Shown here piece by piece: positions 32,205 to 42,078 of a DNA stretch of 64,000 nucleotides. Origin of the DNA: Chromatiaceae bacterium (lineage in GTDB: Bacteria; Pseudomonadota; Gammaproteobacteria; Chromatiales; Chromatiaceae). Made by a program: the position numbers and the translations under genes. The stretch lies in NCBI GenBank assembly GCA_016714645.1, contig JADKCI010000001.1, forward strand, positions 1,240,001 through 1,304,000. The letters are read 5' to 3'. The stretch's first letter is position 1. Each line of letters begins with the position of its first letter. The notes beneath the pieces are model-generated. The model was not told the origin of the DNA, made no database searches, and was given only the letters and a program-made list of their open reading frames with translations.

Positions 32205-34741
32205 ATCAGACCCGTCGGACATTTATCAAGACCAATGCCATTGCCGCCACTGCCGCCGCCGCGGGTTTAGCACTGCCGGGCATCCCGGCGACCGCCGCCG
32301 AGGAAGACCAGGGTATCCGTTGGGATAAGGCCCCCTGCCGCTTCTGCGGCACCGGCTGTTCAGTGCTGGTCGGGACCAAGGACGGCCGCGTGGTCGCCAC
32401 TCAGGGTGATCCGGACGCGCCGGTCAATCGGGGTCTGAACTGCATCAAGGGCTACTTCCTGTCCAAGATCATGTATGGCGAGGACCGGCTGACCCAGCCG
32501 CTGCTGCGCAAGAAGCATGGCCAGTACGACAAGGAGGGTGATTTCGAGCCCGTCTCCTGGGACGAGGCCTTCGACCTCATGGCCGTCAAATGGAAGGCCG
32601 CGATCAAGCAGAGCCTGGAGGAGAACCAGGGCAAGCCGCCGGAGGAGATCACCTCGCGGGTGGGCATGTTTGGTTCGGGTCAGTGGACCGTTTACGAGGG
32701 CTATGCCGCCTCCAAGCTCTACAAGGCGGGCTTCCGCTCCAACAACATCGACCCGAATGCGCGCCATTGCATGGCCACCGCCGTGGTGGGTTTCATGCGC
32801 GCCTTCGGCGCCGACGAGCCCATGGGCTGCTACGACGATCTCGAGCACGCCGATGCCTTCGTCTTGTGGGGGGCGAACATGGCCGAGAACCACCCCGTCC
32901 TCTGGTCGCGCCTGACCGACACCCGTCTGACCAGGCCGGGCTGCGAGGTCCATGTGCTGTCTACCTTCGAGCATCGCAGCTTCGAGCTGGCCGATCATGG
33001 CATTATCTTCAAGCCCCAGACCGACCTGGCGATCCTCAACTACATCGCCAACTATCTGGTCACCAACGATAAGGTCAACTGGGACTTCGTCAATGCCCAT
33101 GTGAACTTCAACAGCACCCCGACCGACATCGGCTATGGCCTGCGCCCGGATCATCCCCTGGAAAAGGCGGCCAAGAATGCCGGCAAGGGCAACCTGACCA
33201 AGATCAGTTTCGAGGACTACAAAAAGTCCCTGGAGCCCTATACCGCCGCATATGTTTCAGAGCTGTCTGGAGTCCCGGTCGAGAGCCTGGAACGGCTCGC
33301 CAGGCTCTACGCCGATCCCAGCAAGAAGATCACCTCCTACTGGACCATGGGTTTCAACCAGCATGTCCGCGGCGTTTGGGTCAATGGCCTCATGTACAAC
33401 GTCCACCTGCTGACCGGCAAGATCTCCGAGCCGGGCAATAGCCCCTTCTCGCTGACCGGCCAACCCTCGGCCTGTGGTACTGCGCGCGAGGTCGGTACCT
33501 TTGCCCATCGCCTGCCCGCCGACATGTTGGTGGAGAAGAAGGAGCATCGGGATTTCGCCGAGAAGGTCTGGAAGCTGCCCGAGGGCACCCTGCCGGGCAA
33601 GATCGGTTATCACGCCGTCTTGCAGAGCCGCATGCTCAAGGACGGTAAGCTGAACTGCTACTGGACCAGCACGACCAACAACATGCAGGCCGGTCCCAAC
33701 ATCAATGAGGAGATGTACCCCGGCTGGCGCAACCCGGCCAACTTCGTGGTGGTCTCGGAGGCCTACCCGACCGTCTCGGCCATGGCCGCCGACCTGATCC
33801 TGCCGGTGGCCATGTGGACCGAAAAGGAGGGGGCCTTTGGTAACGCCGAGCGGCGCACCCAGGTGTGGCGCCAGCAGGTCAAGCCCCCAGGCGAGGGGCG
33901 CTCCGACCTCTGGCAGTACGTCGAATTCTCCAAGCGCTTCAAAACGGATGAGGTCTGGCCCGAAGACTTGCTGGCGAAAAACCCCGATTATCGCGGCAAG
34001 ACCCTGTTCGAGGTGCTTTACGCCAATGGCGCGGTCAACAAGTTCGCCAAGCAGCCCGTGACCGATGACCGGGGCAACCTCTACCCCAATGACGAGATGG
34101 ATGCCTTTGGCTTCTACCTGCAAAAAGGCCTGTTCGAGGAGTATCGGATCTTCGGCCTGGAGGGTCCAAAAAAGGGCCATGAATTGGCGGAGTTCGACCT
34201 TTACCACAAGGTGCGGGGTCTGCGCTGGCCGGTGGTGGACGGCAAGGAGACTCTGTGGCGCTATCGCGAAGGCTATGACCCCTTCGTTCCCAAGGGCGCC
34301 AAAGTCGCCTTCTACGGCAACCCGGATGGCAGGGCCAACATCATCACCGCGCCCTACGAGCCGCCGGCGGAGGCCCCGGACCAGGAATTTGACATGTGGA
34401 TGTCCACCGGGCGGGTGCTGGAGCACTGGCACTCCGGATCCATGACGCGGCGCGTCCCCGAGCTCTACCGCGCCGTGCCGGATGCCCAGGTGTTCATGCA
34501 CCCCAAGGATGCCGAGAAGCGCGGCCTCAAGCGCGGCGACGCGGCCAAGATCGCCAGCCGCCGTGGCGAGATCATCTGTCGGGTGGAGACAAAAGGCCGC
34601 AATAAAATGCCCGAGGGCATGGTCTTCGTGCCCTTCTTCGATGCCAGCCGCCTGGTCAACAAACTGGTGCTGGATGCCACCGATCCCCTCTCGAAGGAAA
34701 CGGACTTCAAGAAGGTGGCCGTCAAGGTCATGCCGGCCTGA
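32201..34741 (+). CDS. napA: periplasmic nitrate reductase catalytic subunit
   Basis: Molybdenum bis-MGD enzyme reducing nitrate to nitrite in the periplasm. The Tat signal is TRRTFIKT (residues 4-11) followed by a hydrophobic stretch and AATAAE-like cleavage region. The [4Fe-4S] ligands are Cys46, Cys49, Cys53 and Cys81. The molybdenum ligand is Cys190 in [12 protein letters not shown]. Later come the NapA segments [11 protein letters not shown] and [14 protein letters not shown]. At 846 residues it is full length. AGGAGG precedes the ATG by nine bases. It is followed after 64 bp by napG. Confidence 0.96.
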   Translation: MNQTRRTFIKTNAIAATAAAAGLALPGIPATAAEEDQGIRWDKAPCRFCGTGCSVLVGTKDGRVVATQGDPDAPVNRGLNCIKGYFLSKIMYGEDRLTQPLLRKKHGQYDKEGDFEPVSWDEAFDLMAVKWKAAIKQSLEENQGKPPEEITSRVGMFGSGQWTVYEGYAASKLYKAGFRSNNIDPNARHCMATAVVGFMRAFGADEPMGCYDDLEHADAFVLWGANMAENHPVLWSRLTDTRLTRPGCEVHVLSTFEHRSFELADHGIIFKPQTDLAILNYIANYLVTNDKVNWDFVNAHVNFNSTPTDIGYGLRPDHPLEKAAKNAGKGNLTKISFEDYKKSLEPYTAAYVSELSGVPVESLERLARLYADPSKKITSYWTMGFNQHVRGVWVNGLMYNVHLLTGKISEPGNSPFSLTGQPSACGTAREVGTFAHRLPADMLVEKKEHRDFAEKVWKLPEGTLPGKIGYHAVLQSRMLKDGKLNCYWTSTTNNMQAGPNINEEMYPGWRNPANFVVVSEAYPTVSAMAADLILPVAMWTEKEGAFGNAERRTQVWRQQVKPPGEGRSDLWQYVEFSKRFKTDEVWPEDLLAKNPDYRGKTLFEVLYANGAVNKFAKQPVTDDRGNLYPNDEMDAFGFYLQKGLFEEYRIFGLEGPKKGHELAEFDLYHKVRGLRWPVVDGKETLWRYREGYDPFVPKGAKVAFYGNPDGRANIITAPYEPPAEAPDQEFDMWMSTGRVLEHWHSGSMTRRVPELYRAVPDAQVFMHPKDAEKRGLKRGDAAKIASRRGEIICRVETKGRNKMPEGMVFVPFFDASRLVNKLVLDATDPLSKETDFKKVAVKVMPA

Positions 34742-34805
34742 TAGGGGCGCCGGGGCTGGCCGCCCTAGCGGGTGGTCGCGGCTTGAGCAGGGGAGATGAG
34801 GGGCC

Positions 34806-35801
34806 ATGTCTGGTCATGAGAAGGGCGCCAAGGGTTTCGACGCGGGGCGGCGGCGCTGGCTGACGGACACCCTGCGGACGGCGGTGGGCGTCGGTCTGGT
34901 GGCGGTTACGATGGGCGTCTATCAGCGCCAGGCTCGGGCCCTGCCGGCGACCGCCATCCGGCCACCGGGGGCCTCGGACGACGAGACCCGGTTTCAGGGT
35001 GCCTGCATCCGCTGCGGTCTCTGCGTGCGCGATTGTCCCTATGACACCCTGAAACTGGCCCGGCTGGGGGACGAGGTCGCCCTGGGTACGCCCTTCTTCG
35101 AGGCCCGGGCTATCCCTTGCGAGATGTGCGATGACCTCCCCTGTGTCAAGGCCTGTCCCACCGGGGCCCTGGACCCGAGCCTGACCCGGATCGAGGCGGC
35201 GCGCATGGGGCTCGCCGTCCTCATCGATCAGGAGGCCTGCATTGCCTTTCAAGGTCTGCGCTGCGAGGTCTGTTTCAATAGCTGTCCGCTGCGTGGCAAG
35301 GCCATCACCCTCGACATGCGGCATAACCCCCGCAGCGGTAAGCATGCCTTCTTCATCCCGGTGGTGCATTCGCGGGATTGTACGGGCTGCGGCAAGTGCG
35401 AAAAGGCCTGCATTCTCGATGAGGCGGCCATCAAGGTGTTGCCGATCGCCCTGGCCAAGGGGATGCTCGGTAAGCACTATCGTCTGGGTTGGGAGCAAAA
35501 GGCCCAGGCCGGGGAATCCCTGGTGACCCCGGATCTCCCCCACCAGTACCACTTGCCCGAGGGCTCGCGTTACGAGCACGGCGGCCGAGGGCTCATCCCG
35601 GGCCAGCCGGACCTGCCGGCACCATCCCTGGGGCTCCCACCCGCGCCCGGCGGGCCACCAGCTGCCTTGGCCCCTAACCCGGCATTCTCCCCACCCCAGC
35701 CGCTGGCGCCATCTGGACCCGCCGCCCCGCTAGCACCCTCCGCGGCCTCGCCCTTTCCCGGCAATCCGCTGGAGACGCTCAACCGCAAGGGAGGTCTCTG
35801 A
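34806..35801 (+). CDS. napG: NapG ferredoxin-type quinol-dehydrogenase component with a proline-rich tail
   Basis: Periplasmic iron-sulfur protein that, with NapH, passes electrons from quinol towards NapAB. It has a Tat-like leader ([17 protein letters not shown]) and four [4Fe-4S] cysteine clusters: [35 protein letters not shown] with an upstream Cys, and [12 protein letters not shown]. coli NapG has 231 residues; this has 331. The extra part (about 255-331) is a Pro/Ala-rich tail such as [16 protein letters not shown], probably disordered. The stop shares one base with the napH start. Confidence 0.93.
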   Translation: MSGHEKGAKGFDAGRRRWLTDTLRTAVGVGLVAVTMGVYQRQARALPATAIRPPGASDDETRFQGACIRCGLCVRDCPYDTLKLARLGDEVALGTPFFEARAIPCEMCDDLPCVKACPTGALDPSLTRIEAARMGLAVLIDQEACIAFQGLRCEVCFNSCPLRGKAITLDMRHNPRSGKHAFFIPVVHSRDCTGCGKCEKACILDEAAIKVLPIALAKGMLGKHYRLGWEQKAQAGESLVTPDLPHQYHLPEGSRYEHGGRGLIPGQPDLPAPSLGLPPAPGGPPAALAPNPAFSPPQPLAPSGPAAPLAPSAASPFPGNPLETLNRKGGL

Positions 35802-36706
35802 TGCAAGCCGGCGGTCGTCCTGGCGCCGAGGCGCGCCGGCTCAAGGGCTGGTTTGGTGCTCACCGCTATCTGGTGCTGCGGCGCTTGAGCCAGGCGCTGG
35901 TCCTGGCGCTCTTTCTGGCTGGTCCCTGGTTCGGCGCCTGGATCGTCACGGGTAACCTGGCCTCCAGTCTGACTCTGGATCTGCTGCCCCTGACCGATCC
36001 CCTGCTCCTGTTGCAGCTGTTCGCGACAGGCCATGTCCCCGAGCTGACGGCCCTGATTGGCGGCCTGATTGTGCTGGTCTTTTATTGGCTGGTCGGCGGT
36101 CGCGCCTATTGCAGTTGGGTCTGTCCCATCAACCCGGTCACGGATGCCGCCGAGTGGCTGAGGTGTAGATTCAACATCAAGGCCGGAGCGCATTTTACCG
36201 ATCAGACCCGCTACTGGCTCCTGGGCGCCATCCTGCTGGTGACGGCGGCCAGCGGCGCCCTGGCCTGGGAACTGGTGAATCCGGTGGCCATGGTCTATCG
36301 CGGCCTGGTCTTTGGCATGGGCCTGGCCTGGGGTGTCCTGGCGGCGGTGTTCCTGCTGGATCTCTTCGTCGGTCGCCGGGCCTGGTGTGGCCATCTCTGT
36401 CCGATCGGCGCCTTCTATGGCCTGGTCGGGACGGCGGCCGTGCTGAGGGTGGCCGCGGTCCGGCGCGAGCGCTGCGACGATTGCATGGACTGTTTCGCGG
36501 TGTGCCCCGAGCACTGGGTCATCCGGCCGGCGCTGAAGGGGGCCGACAAGGGGCTGGGACCCCTGATCCTGTCCGGCCACTGTACTAATTGTGGACGGTG
36601 CATCGATGTCTGCGGTCGCGACGTCTTCGCCTTCACCACGCGTTTTGCCAATAACCCTCGCCCGGCCCTAGGCGGCGAAAACCACAAAAGAGAGGTGTCG
36701 TCATGA
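35801..36706 (+). CDS. napH: NapH membrane quinol dehydrogenase
   Basis: Integral membrane protein with about four to five helices (residues 25-45, 60-70, 85-100, 138-158, 168-190) that likely oxidises quinol and hands electrons to NapG. Two CxxxCP motifs are seen in the loops, CSWVCPINP and CGHLCPIGA, and two [4Fe-4S] clusters lie in the C-terminal domain (CDDCMDCFAVCP and CTNCGRCIDVC). At 301 residues it is close to the E. coli length. It overlaps napB by four bases. Confidence 0.94.
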   Translation: MQAGGRPGAEARRLKGWFGAHRYLVLRRLSQALVLALFLAGPWFGAWIVTGNLASSLTLDLLPLTDPLLLLQLFATGHVPELTALIGGLIVLVFYWLVGGRAYCSWVCPINPVTDAAEWLRCRFNIKAGAHFTDQTRYWLLGAILLVTAASGALAWELVNPVAMVYRGLVFGMGLAWGVLAAVFLLDLFVGRRAWCGHLCPIGAFYGLVGTAAVLRVAAVRRERCDDCMDCFAVCPEHWVIRPALKGADKGLGPLILSGHCTNCGRCIDVCGRDVFAFTTRFANNPRPALGGENHKREVSS

Positions 36707-37143
36707 AGCCATCCTTAACCCTTCTGGCCCTTCTGGTAACCGGTCAGGCGGGGCTGGCGGGGCAAGTCCTCGCCGGTGTCGTGTCCTTGCGCGGCGACCT
36801 GCCGATTCCGGTGACAGAGCCGGCGCCAGAGCCCTATAAGTATATCAATAACAAGGAAAATATCCCGCGTAACTTTGAGCAGCAGCCGCCCCTGGTCCCG
36901 CATACCAACGAGAAGTACGCCATAAATCTCAAGGAGAACGGCTGCCTGGAGTGTCACATGAAGGGCCCGGAGGAAGACGAGGCCAAGTCGGTGGAGATGA
37001 GCGAGTCCCACTTCACTGACCGCAACGGAAGCAAGCTGGTACGGCCGGCGGGCAGCCGCTATTTCTGCAACCAATGTCATGTACCCCAGGCTGATGCCAA
37101 GGCACTGGTTGAAAATAGATTTCAGCCGGCGACCTTGAAATGA
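36703..37143 (+). CDS. napB: NapB dihaem cytochrome c subunit of nitrate reductase
   Basis: Small electron-transfer subunit that feeds NapA. The 146-residue precursor has a Sec signal (residues 1-25) and two c-type haem sites, CLECH (about 84-88) and CNQCH (about 122-126), with the additional haem-ligand histidines HTNEKYAI and SESHF. It is the last gene of the operon; no napC (tetrahaem quinol dehydrogenase) or napF follows. Confidence 0.95.
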   Translation: MKPSLTLLALLVTGQAGLAGQVLAGVVSLRGDLPIPVTEPAPEPYKYINNKENIPRNFEQQPPLVPHTNEKYAINLKENGCLECHMKGPEEDEAKSVEMSESHFTDRNGSKLVRPAGSRYFCNQCHVPQADAKALVENRFQPATLK

Positions 37144-37167
37144 CACCGGGCCTTGGGGGCGGCGCGG

Positions 37168-37195
37168 GGACCCGTTGCCGCAGGGGGACGGGTCC
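37168..37195 (+). terminator. hairpin after napB, possible terminator
   Basis: GGACCCGT (37168-37175) pairs perfectly with ACGGGTCC (37188-37195), with further GGGCC/GGGCCC pairing possible outside. It begins 25 bases after the napB stop but lacks a T-tract, so it is a weak call. Confidence 0.4.
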
Positions 37196-37283
37196 AGGGC
37201 CCTAACTCGGATGGTGCTGGCGGAGGTCTCCGCCCCGCCGCTCATGGGGACTGATAAAGGCCCGCTCGCGCAGGTGCGGGTCT

Positions 37284-37718
37284 TCATAGATCGGCGAGCA
37301 AGTCGTTGATCCGGGCCCCCATCCGGCGCTGGTGCTGGAGGGCGTCGTCATAGGGGGCAAGCAGGCTGTGGCTGTCCTTGCCAGGGACCCTGGTGGCTTG
37401 GCTGGCCTGCGCCCGGTGGAGAATTTCGAGTTGCCCCAGGGTCTCGTCAAAGGCTTGGTGGAAGTCTTTGAGGGCCTGGCAGAGTTCTTCTCCCCTACGG
37501 ATGGCGAGGTCGTCGGGGGCCAAGCGTCCCATCTCTTCCCGCACTTCTCCCAGGCGCTGGAACAGCTGCTGGAACCGGGCATCCACCTGCTGTCGTGCGC
37601 CAGACCGGACCAGAAACAGCAGGCGGCGCACGGAAAGACCCGTGAGATCCTGGTGCAGTCGCTGATACTCGGCCCGCAAGGAGGCCGTTTCATGAAGGAG
37701 TTTGATCAGATTGGACAT
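37284..37718 (-). CDS. coiled-coil protein of unknown function
   Basis: A 144-residue soluble, helix-rich protein starting at ATG 37718 (MSNLIKLLHETASLRAEYQ); an upstream in-frame ATG at 37784 would add 22 residues and has AGGA five bases before it. Nearly all of it is predicted amphipathic helix with charged heptads (LFQRLGEVREEMGRLAPDDLA, CQALKDFHQAFDETLGQLE). No motif, membrane segment or signal is seen. It is convergent with napB, so any link to nitrate reduction is only positional. Confidence 0.55.
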   Translation of the reverse strand: MSNLIKLLHETASLRAEYQRLHQDLTGLSVRRLLFLVRSGARQQVDARFQQLFQRLGEVREEMGRLAPDDLAIRRGEELCQALKDFHQAFDETLGQLEILHRAQASQATRVPGKDSHSLLAPYDDALQHQRRMGARINDLLADL

Positions 37719-37942
37719 AGGGACACCACTAGGGATCAAATGATTTTCCGGTCCGGGGTCCCCATTGTCAGGGGGGAGCACCATAAAATCCTAATTTTGA
37801 AAAGAGGCTGGACTATGGGCGCGCGGGTACTAAAATGTCCCGCGAAACGACCCGATTGATCCCGGAGCTGGCTAGTACCGGTCACGCCGCCTCGGTCCAA
37901 CACCCATCCCTAACCAGGACACCATCCCCAGGAGTAACGGCT

Positions 37943-38299
37943 ATGTTATCGAAGCGCACCAACCTGGCGGTGATCCTGGCGGTCATAGCGATTTCCGGCT
38001 GTGGCGGCTCCCTGGTGGCCCCGGATTCTCTCGTCGAGGATTCTGGCGACGATGCCTTCGTGGATCGCCTTGTCAAAGCCTGCGGTAAATTGGACATTGG
38101 CAGGCAGCCTCTGAATTACCTGGTGCAAGTGGAAAGTGGCGACGCGAATATCTACTTTATTGACCAAACTTCCAAGCTTTACTTTGGACGCATCGACCGT
38201 CACGGCTACGCCTCGAATATAAATACTTTCCTTCCCGGTGATAACCAGCCCGTATTGAATTGCATCTTTGCCCAACTGGATCAGGTGCTGGGGCGATAA
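37943..38299 (+). CDS. small lipoprotein, function unknown
   Basis: A 118-residue lipoprotein. ATG 37943 follows AGGAG by eight bases and gives MLSKRTNLAVILAVIAISGC, with the lipobox ISGC (Cys20). The mature part is hydrophilic, with one further cysteine pair (KACGKLD, LNCIFA) and a YLVQVESGDANIYFIDQTSK stretch that looks beta-rich. The longer open frame upstream has no leader features. It lies alone between the coiled-coil gene and the 2PGK operon. Confidence 0.7.
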   Translation: MLSKRTNLAVILAVIAISGCGGSLVAPDSLVEDSGDDAFVDRLVKACGKLDIGRQPLNYLVQVESGDANIYFIDQTSKLYFGRIDRHGYASNINTFLPGDNQPVLNCIFAQLDQVLGR

Positions 38300-38466
38300 T
38301 CTGGCCTAGGGATGATGCAGTCAGGCCCTCCCTTCCTTCCCCTGGGCGGCCACCCACCGTGCAAAGCGGTGTCTAGCCTCCGCGGACAATGCTGTTTTTC
38401 GGGATCCCGAATTTTGTCTAGGTTGCTGGTGTCACCCGGTGGCGTCGGTGGGGGGTGAGCCTCATT

Positions 38467-39648
38467 ATGGCAAGTAAGGCCTTATTGGTAGAGACGGCGA
38501 CGGGAGAGCGGTTGCCCTTCCTGCGCGGCATCCTGGTGCAGTCGCTGGTGGATGTTGGCATCTCCTTTACTCAAGCCTACGCCATTGCCAATCGCCTTCG
38601 TAATCAGTTGGATGGCGATACCGAGGTCATGTCCACGAATGAATTGCGGCGTCTGGTGGGCGAGGAGTTGGAACGTCGCTTCGGCGCCCAGATCCGCGGC
38701 GACTATGATGCCGGTGGTGGGGTTTCCCGGGTCGTGGTGCGCCGCCAGGAGGGGTCCGAGCCCTTTTCCACCGGCGTCCTGGCGCGCCATCTGGAGGGTT
38801 GTGGTATCCGTTCCGACGTGGCTGCCCGGGGGGCCGCCCTGGTCCACGCCAGCCTGCGCGAGCAGGGCGTGAATCAGGTGGGGCGCAAGGAACTGCGTCA
38901 GGTGGTCTATGCCACCCTCAAGTCCGGGGGCTTTCAGGATGCGGGCAACCGCTTCCTCTCGCGCTGCCATTTCAATGATAGCGGCGAGCCCCTCATCATC
39001 CTGCTGGGCGGCGCCACCGGGACTGGCAAGAGCACCCTGGCCACCCGCCTGGCCTACCTGCTGGATATCGTCCGTACCCAGTCCACGGACATGATGCGCG
39101 AGATCATCCGCTGTTACCTGGTGCCCCATGTGGCGCCCACCCTGGGCTATTCCAGTTTTGACGCCTGGCGGGGCCTGCCCCAGGTGAAAGGGTCGGCGGC
39201 CTCCGCCCAGGACCCGGTCATAGCGGGATTTCTGGCCCAGTTCGGCACGGTCCGCGTGGCCCTGGAGGCGACCATTGCCCGCGCCGTCAAGGAGCGGACC
39301 GACCTCATCGTCGATGGCGTGCATGTGATGCCGACCTATCTGGACCTGGCCGAGGTGCGGACCAAGTCCGTGCTGGTGCCTCTGATGCTGGCGGTGACGA
39401 CGCGCAAGCGGTTGGACGAGCAGTTCAAACGCCGTAGCCGCGAGGCCCCGGATCGCGACTCCGATCGTCATCGCGAGATGCTGTCCGAGATCTGGACCCT
39501 GCAAACCTTCATGGTCGATCAGGCCCAGAAGGCGGACATTCCGGTCCTGGTGAACTGGGACATGAACGAGACGGTGGGCCAGGTCATGGACGAGGTCATG
39601 CGCCGTATCGGCGAGCGCTTCCCCCCCGATCCCGAGGCCCTGGCATGA
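38467..39648 (+). CDS. 2-phosphoglycerate kinase-like P-loop protein with ATP-cone-like modules
   Basis: A 393-residue protein (ATG 38467; a GTG at 38455 lies inside its GGGGGTGAG ribosome site). Residues 1-75 resemble an ATP-cone (LPFLRGILVQSLVDVGISFTQAY), and 80-150 look like a second copy (FSTGVLARHLEGCGIRSDVA). A kinase domain follows with P-loop GGATGTGKST (about 181-190), a STDMMREIIR loop and a LIVDGVHVMP strand, as in archaeal 2-phosphoglycerate kinase, which makes 2,3-bisphosphoglycerate. The stop overlaps the histidine-kinase start by ATGA. Substrate is inferred from family. Confidence 0.8.
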   Translation: MASKALLVETATGERLPFLRGILVQSLVDVGISFTQAYAIANRLRNQLDGDTEVMSTNELRRLVGEELERRFGAQIRGDYDAGGGVSRVVVRRQEGSEPFSTGVLARHLEGCGIRSDVAARGAALVHASLREQGVNQVGRKELRQVVYATLKSGGFQDAGNRFLSRCHFNDSGEPLIILLGGATGTGKSTLATRLAYLLDIVRTQSTDMMREIIRCYLVPHVAPTLGYSSFDAWRGLPQVKGSAASAQDPVIAGFLAQFGTVRVALEATIARAVKERTDLIVDGVHVMPTYLDLAEVRTKSVLVPLMLAVTTRKRLDEQFKRRSREAPDRDSDRHREMLSEIWTLQTFMVDQAQKADIPVLVNWDMNETVGQVMDEVMRRIGERFPPDPEALA

Positions 39649-41642
39649 GGTGGCCCCAGGCCAAGGTGGGGGAGTGGCTGGCCGAGGCGGCGGCCTTCTG
39701 GCGCAGCTATGGCCCCATCTTCGTGGTGGCCCTACTGGGTGCCCTGGGGACCTGGCTGGTCTCGGCGCGGATCGCGGACCTGGAAAATCAGCGGCACTTC
39801 GCCGCCTTCTCCGAGGCCGCCCGGGACCGCTTGCTAGTGATCCAGCGGGAATTGGACTACTCCCTGGGTCTGGTGCAGGATTTGGGCAGCTTCTTCGATG
39901 CCGCCTCCATGGTCACCCGGCGGCAGTTCCGCGAGTTCGTCGGTCCGACCCTCAAACGCAACCGCATCATTCAGTCGCTGCAATGGGCGCCCAGGGTGAC
40001 CGGTGATCAGCGCCGTGATTTCGTCGCCAAGGTCCGCCCTCGCATACCACGCTTTCAGGTCCAGGATCAGGCCGCCAGCGGCGAGAGCCAGCCAGCGCCG
40101 GAGCGGCCCGTCCATTTCCCCATTCTCTACGTTCAGCCCTACCCGGAAAACACCTCCCTGCTGGGCATGGACCTGGCGGGCATTCCCCGGGTGATGGAAC
40201 TCCTGTCGAAGGCGGCGGAACTCCGGACTCTGCTGGTGGGCGAGCCCGAAACCCGGCAGGGCCAGGACGGGGAAAGCCTCTTCTCCATTTATCGTCCCGT
40301 CTTTACCCGGGTCGAGGAAGGCGAGGGGCTGGAGATGCCAAATGATGTCGATGCCGAGCCGGTAGGCATCGAGGATCAGGAGGTGCGCGGCTTTGCCATC
40401 GGCGTCTTCCGGTTTGGCGAACTCATCGATGAGGCCATGGCCAGCCTGGGCCCCAGTGGCGTGGATATCGCCTTCTGGTCTCGGGACGACACCCAGAAGC
40501 AACACCTTTTCTATGTCCATCGCTCCCGCCTCCGGGACGAGGCCAACGGGCGGACGGACTCGATCGCCACTTCTTATCAAGGCCAGGTGCAGGCCGGGGA
40601 TCTGACTTGGACCCTGGTCTGTACCCCGGTGCCCGGCGCCTTCCAGACCAAGGGGTGGGGGGTCTGGCTGATTCCGCTCATGGGACTGGTCTTCACCCTG
40701 CTGACCTGTGTTTATCTGCTGGCCCTCACCGGGCGCGACCGCCAGGTGCGGCGGCTGGTGGCGGAGCGCACCCTGGAGTTATCCCGCGCCAACGAGGCCC
40801 TTAACGTCGAAATCGCCGAGCGCTGCCGGGCGGAGCAGGCCATGCAGTGCCTCAACATGACTCTCGAACACCGGGTGGAGCGGCGTACCTTCGAGTCCGA
40901 GCGGCGGGCGCGGGACCTGGAGCAGTTCGCCTATGTCGCCTCCCATGATCTCAAGGCCCCCCTGCGCGGCATCGCCAACCTGTCGGAATGGCTCAAGGAG
41001 GATCTCCAGGACCGGCTGACCCCCGAGACCCAGGAGCAGCTCGATCTGCTGCGCGACCGGGTGGCGCGCATGAATGCCCTCATCGAGGGCCTCCTGGAAT
41101 ATTCCCGGATCGGCCGGGTGGCTGGGAGCCTGGAAGAAGTGGACGTGGGGCCCCTGGTGGCGGAGGTCGTGGATACCCTGGCTCCCCCCAGCCATTTCAA
41201 AGTCAAGATTGCCCTGGGGCTGCCGGTCCTTCACACCGATCGGCTGCATCTGTCCCAGGTCTTCGCCAATTTGATCGCCAACGCCATTCGTCACCATGAC
41301 CGTGATCGTGGCTGGGTCAGGGTTTCGGGCCAGGATCTGGGGGACTTGTGGCTCTTTGCCATCGAGGATGATGGCCCGGGCATACCCCCGGAGTTCCAGG
41401 ACAAGGTGTTTCTCATGTTCCAGACCCTGAGCGTCAAGGATTACGGCGTCAACACCGGCATTGGCCTGGCCCTGGTCAAGAAGCTGGTGGAGGAGCATGG
41501 GGGTGCCATCCGCCTGGAGGATCTGGCGGATAGGAAGGGCAAGCGGCGCGGCTGCCGCTTCGTGTTCACCTGGGCCAAGCGGGAACAGGCGCTTGACCCC
41601 GGTGGAGACGACGTACAAACCAACCGAGACCTACCGAGATGA
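39645..41642 (+). CDS. CHASE-domain sensor histidine kinase
   Basis: A 665-residue membrane sensor. A first helix (about 23-42) is followed by a periplasmic CHASE domain (about 75-300; FVGPTLKRNRIIQSLQWAPRV is typical), a second helix (about 345-368), a coiled coil (370-430), a HisKA domain with phospho-acceptor His434 in VASHDLKAPLRG, and an HATPase domain (NLIANAIRHHD, EDDGPGIPPE, GIGLALVKKLVEEHGG). It should autophosphorylate in response to a small periplasmic ligand and pass phosphate to the regulator encoded next. It overlaps its neighbours by four bases at both ends. Confidence 0.9.
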   Translation: MRWPQAKVGEWLAEAAAFWRSYGPIFVVALLGALGTWLVSARIADLENQRHFAAFSEAARDRLLVIQRELDYSLGLVQDLGSFFDAASMVTRRQFREFVGPTLKRNRIIQSLQWAPRVTGDQRRDFVAKVRPRIPRFQVQDQAASGESQPAPERPVHFPILYVQPYPENTSLLGMDLAGIPRVMELLSKAAELRTLLVGEPETRQGQDGESLFSIYRPVFTRVEEGEGLEMPNDVDAEPVGIEDQEVRGFAIGVFRFGELIDEAMASLGPSGVDIAFWSRDDTQKQHLFYVHRSRLRDEANGRTDSIATSYQGQVQAGDLTWTLVCTPVPGAFQTKGWGVWLIPLMGLVFTLLTCVYLLALTGRDRQVRRLVAERTLELSRANEALNVEIAERCRAEQAMQCLNMTLEHRVERRTFESERRARDLEQFAYVASHDLKAPLRGIANLSEWLKEDLQDRLTPETQEQLDLLRDRVARMNALIEGLLEYSRIGRVAGSLEEVDVGPLVAEVVDTLAPPSHFKVKIALGLPVLHTDRLHLSQVFANLIANAIRHHDRDRGWVRVSGQDLGDLWLFAIEDDGPGIPPEFQDKVFLMFQTLSVKDYGVNTGIGLALVKKLVEEHGGAIRLEDLADRKGKRRGCRFVFTWAKREQALDPGGDDVQTNRDLPR

Positions 41643-42067
41643 GCAAACCTGGCAGCGGCATTCTGCTCGTGGAGGATGATCGCGTCGACGTCATGACGGT
41701 GCAGCGCGCCCTCAAGCGGCACGCCATCCCCATTCCCCTGTACGTGGCCCGCACCGCCACCGAGGCCTTGGAGCTGTTGCGGGGCAAGGGCCGGGCACGG
41801 ATCGATCCGCCGGGCCTGATCCTCCTCGACCTTAATCTGCCGCGCATGAGCGGCATCGAGTTTCTCCAGGCGCTCCGGGCGGACCCTGAACTGCGGGACC
41901 TGAGGGTCATCGTGCTGACCTCATCCAACGAGCCCAATGACCGGGCCGCCGCCTTTCGCTACGAGGTCGAGGACTATATCGTCAAGCCCCATTCCTTCGA
42001 GGAGTTCGCGACCGCTATCCACGCGGTGCTCGACGACCTCTTCGGGCCCTTGGGCGGCGGAGGCTAG
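41639..42067 (+). CDS. single-domain response regulator (Rcp1-like)
   Basis: A 142-residue receiver protein with no output domain. The acidic pair is in ILLVEDDRVD, the phospho-acceptor is Asp64 in ILLDLNLPRMSG, and the switch Thr/Ser and Lys are in VLTSSNEP and IVKPHSFEEF. The extended loop and the VEDDRVDVMTVQRALKR start are typical of Rcp1-type regulators paired with phytochrome or CHASE kinases. It probably acts by protein contact. It overlaps the kinase gene by ATGA and precedes the phosphatase by 11 bp. Confidence 0.9.
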   Translation: MSKPGSGILLVEDDRVDVMTVQRALKRHAIPIPLYVARTATEALELLRGKGRARIDPPGLILLDLNLPRMSGIEFLQALRADPELRDLRVIVLTSSNEPNDRAAAFRYEVEDYIVKPHSFEEFATAIHAVLDDLFGPLGGGG

Positions 42068-42078
42068 CGGGAGCCCTC

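Noticed and set aside
33257..34807. 516-residue open frame opposite napA
   Set aside because: Composition of a GC-driven shadow frame; napA on the other strand has all its cofactor ligands.
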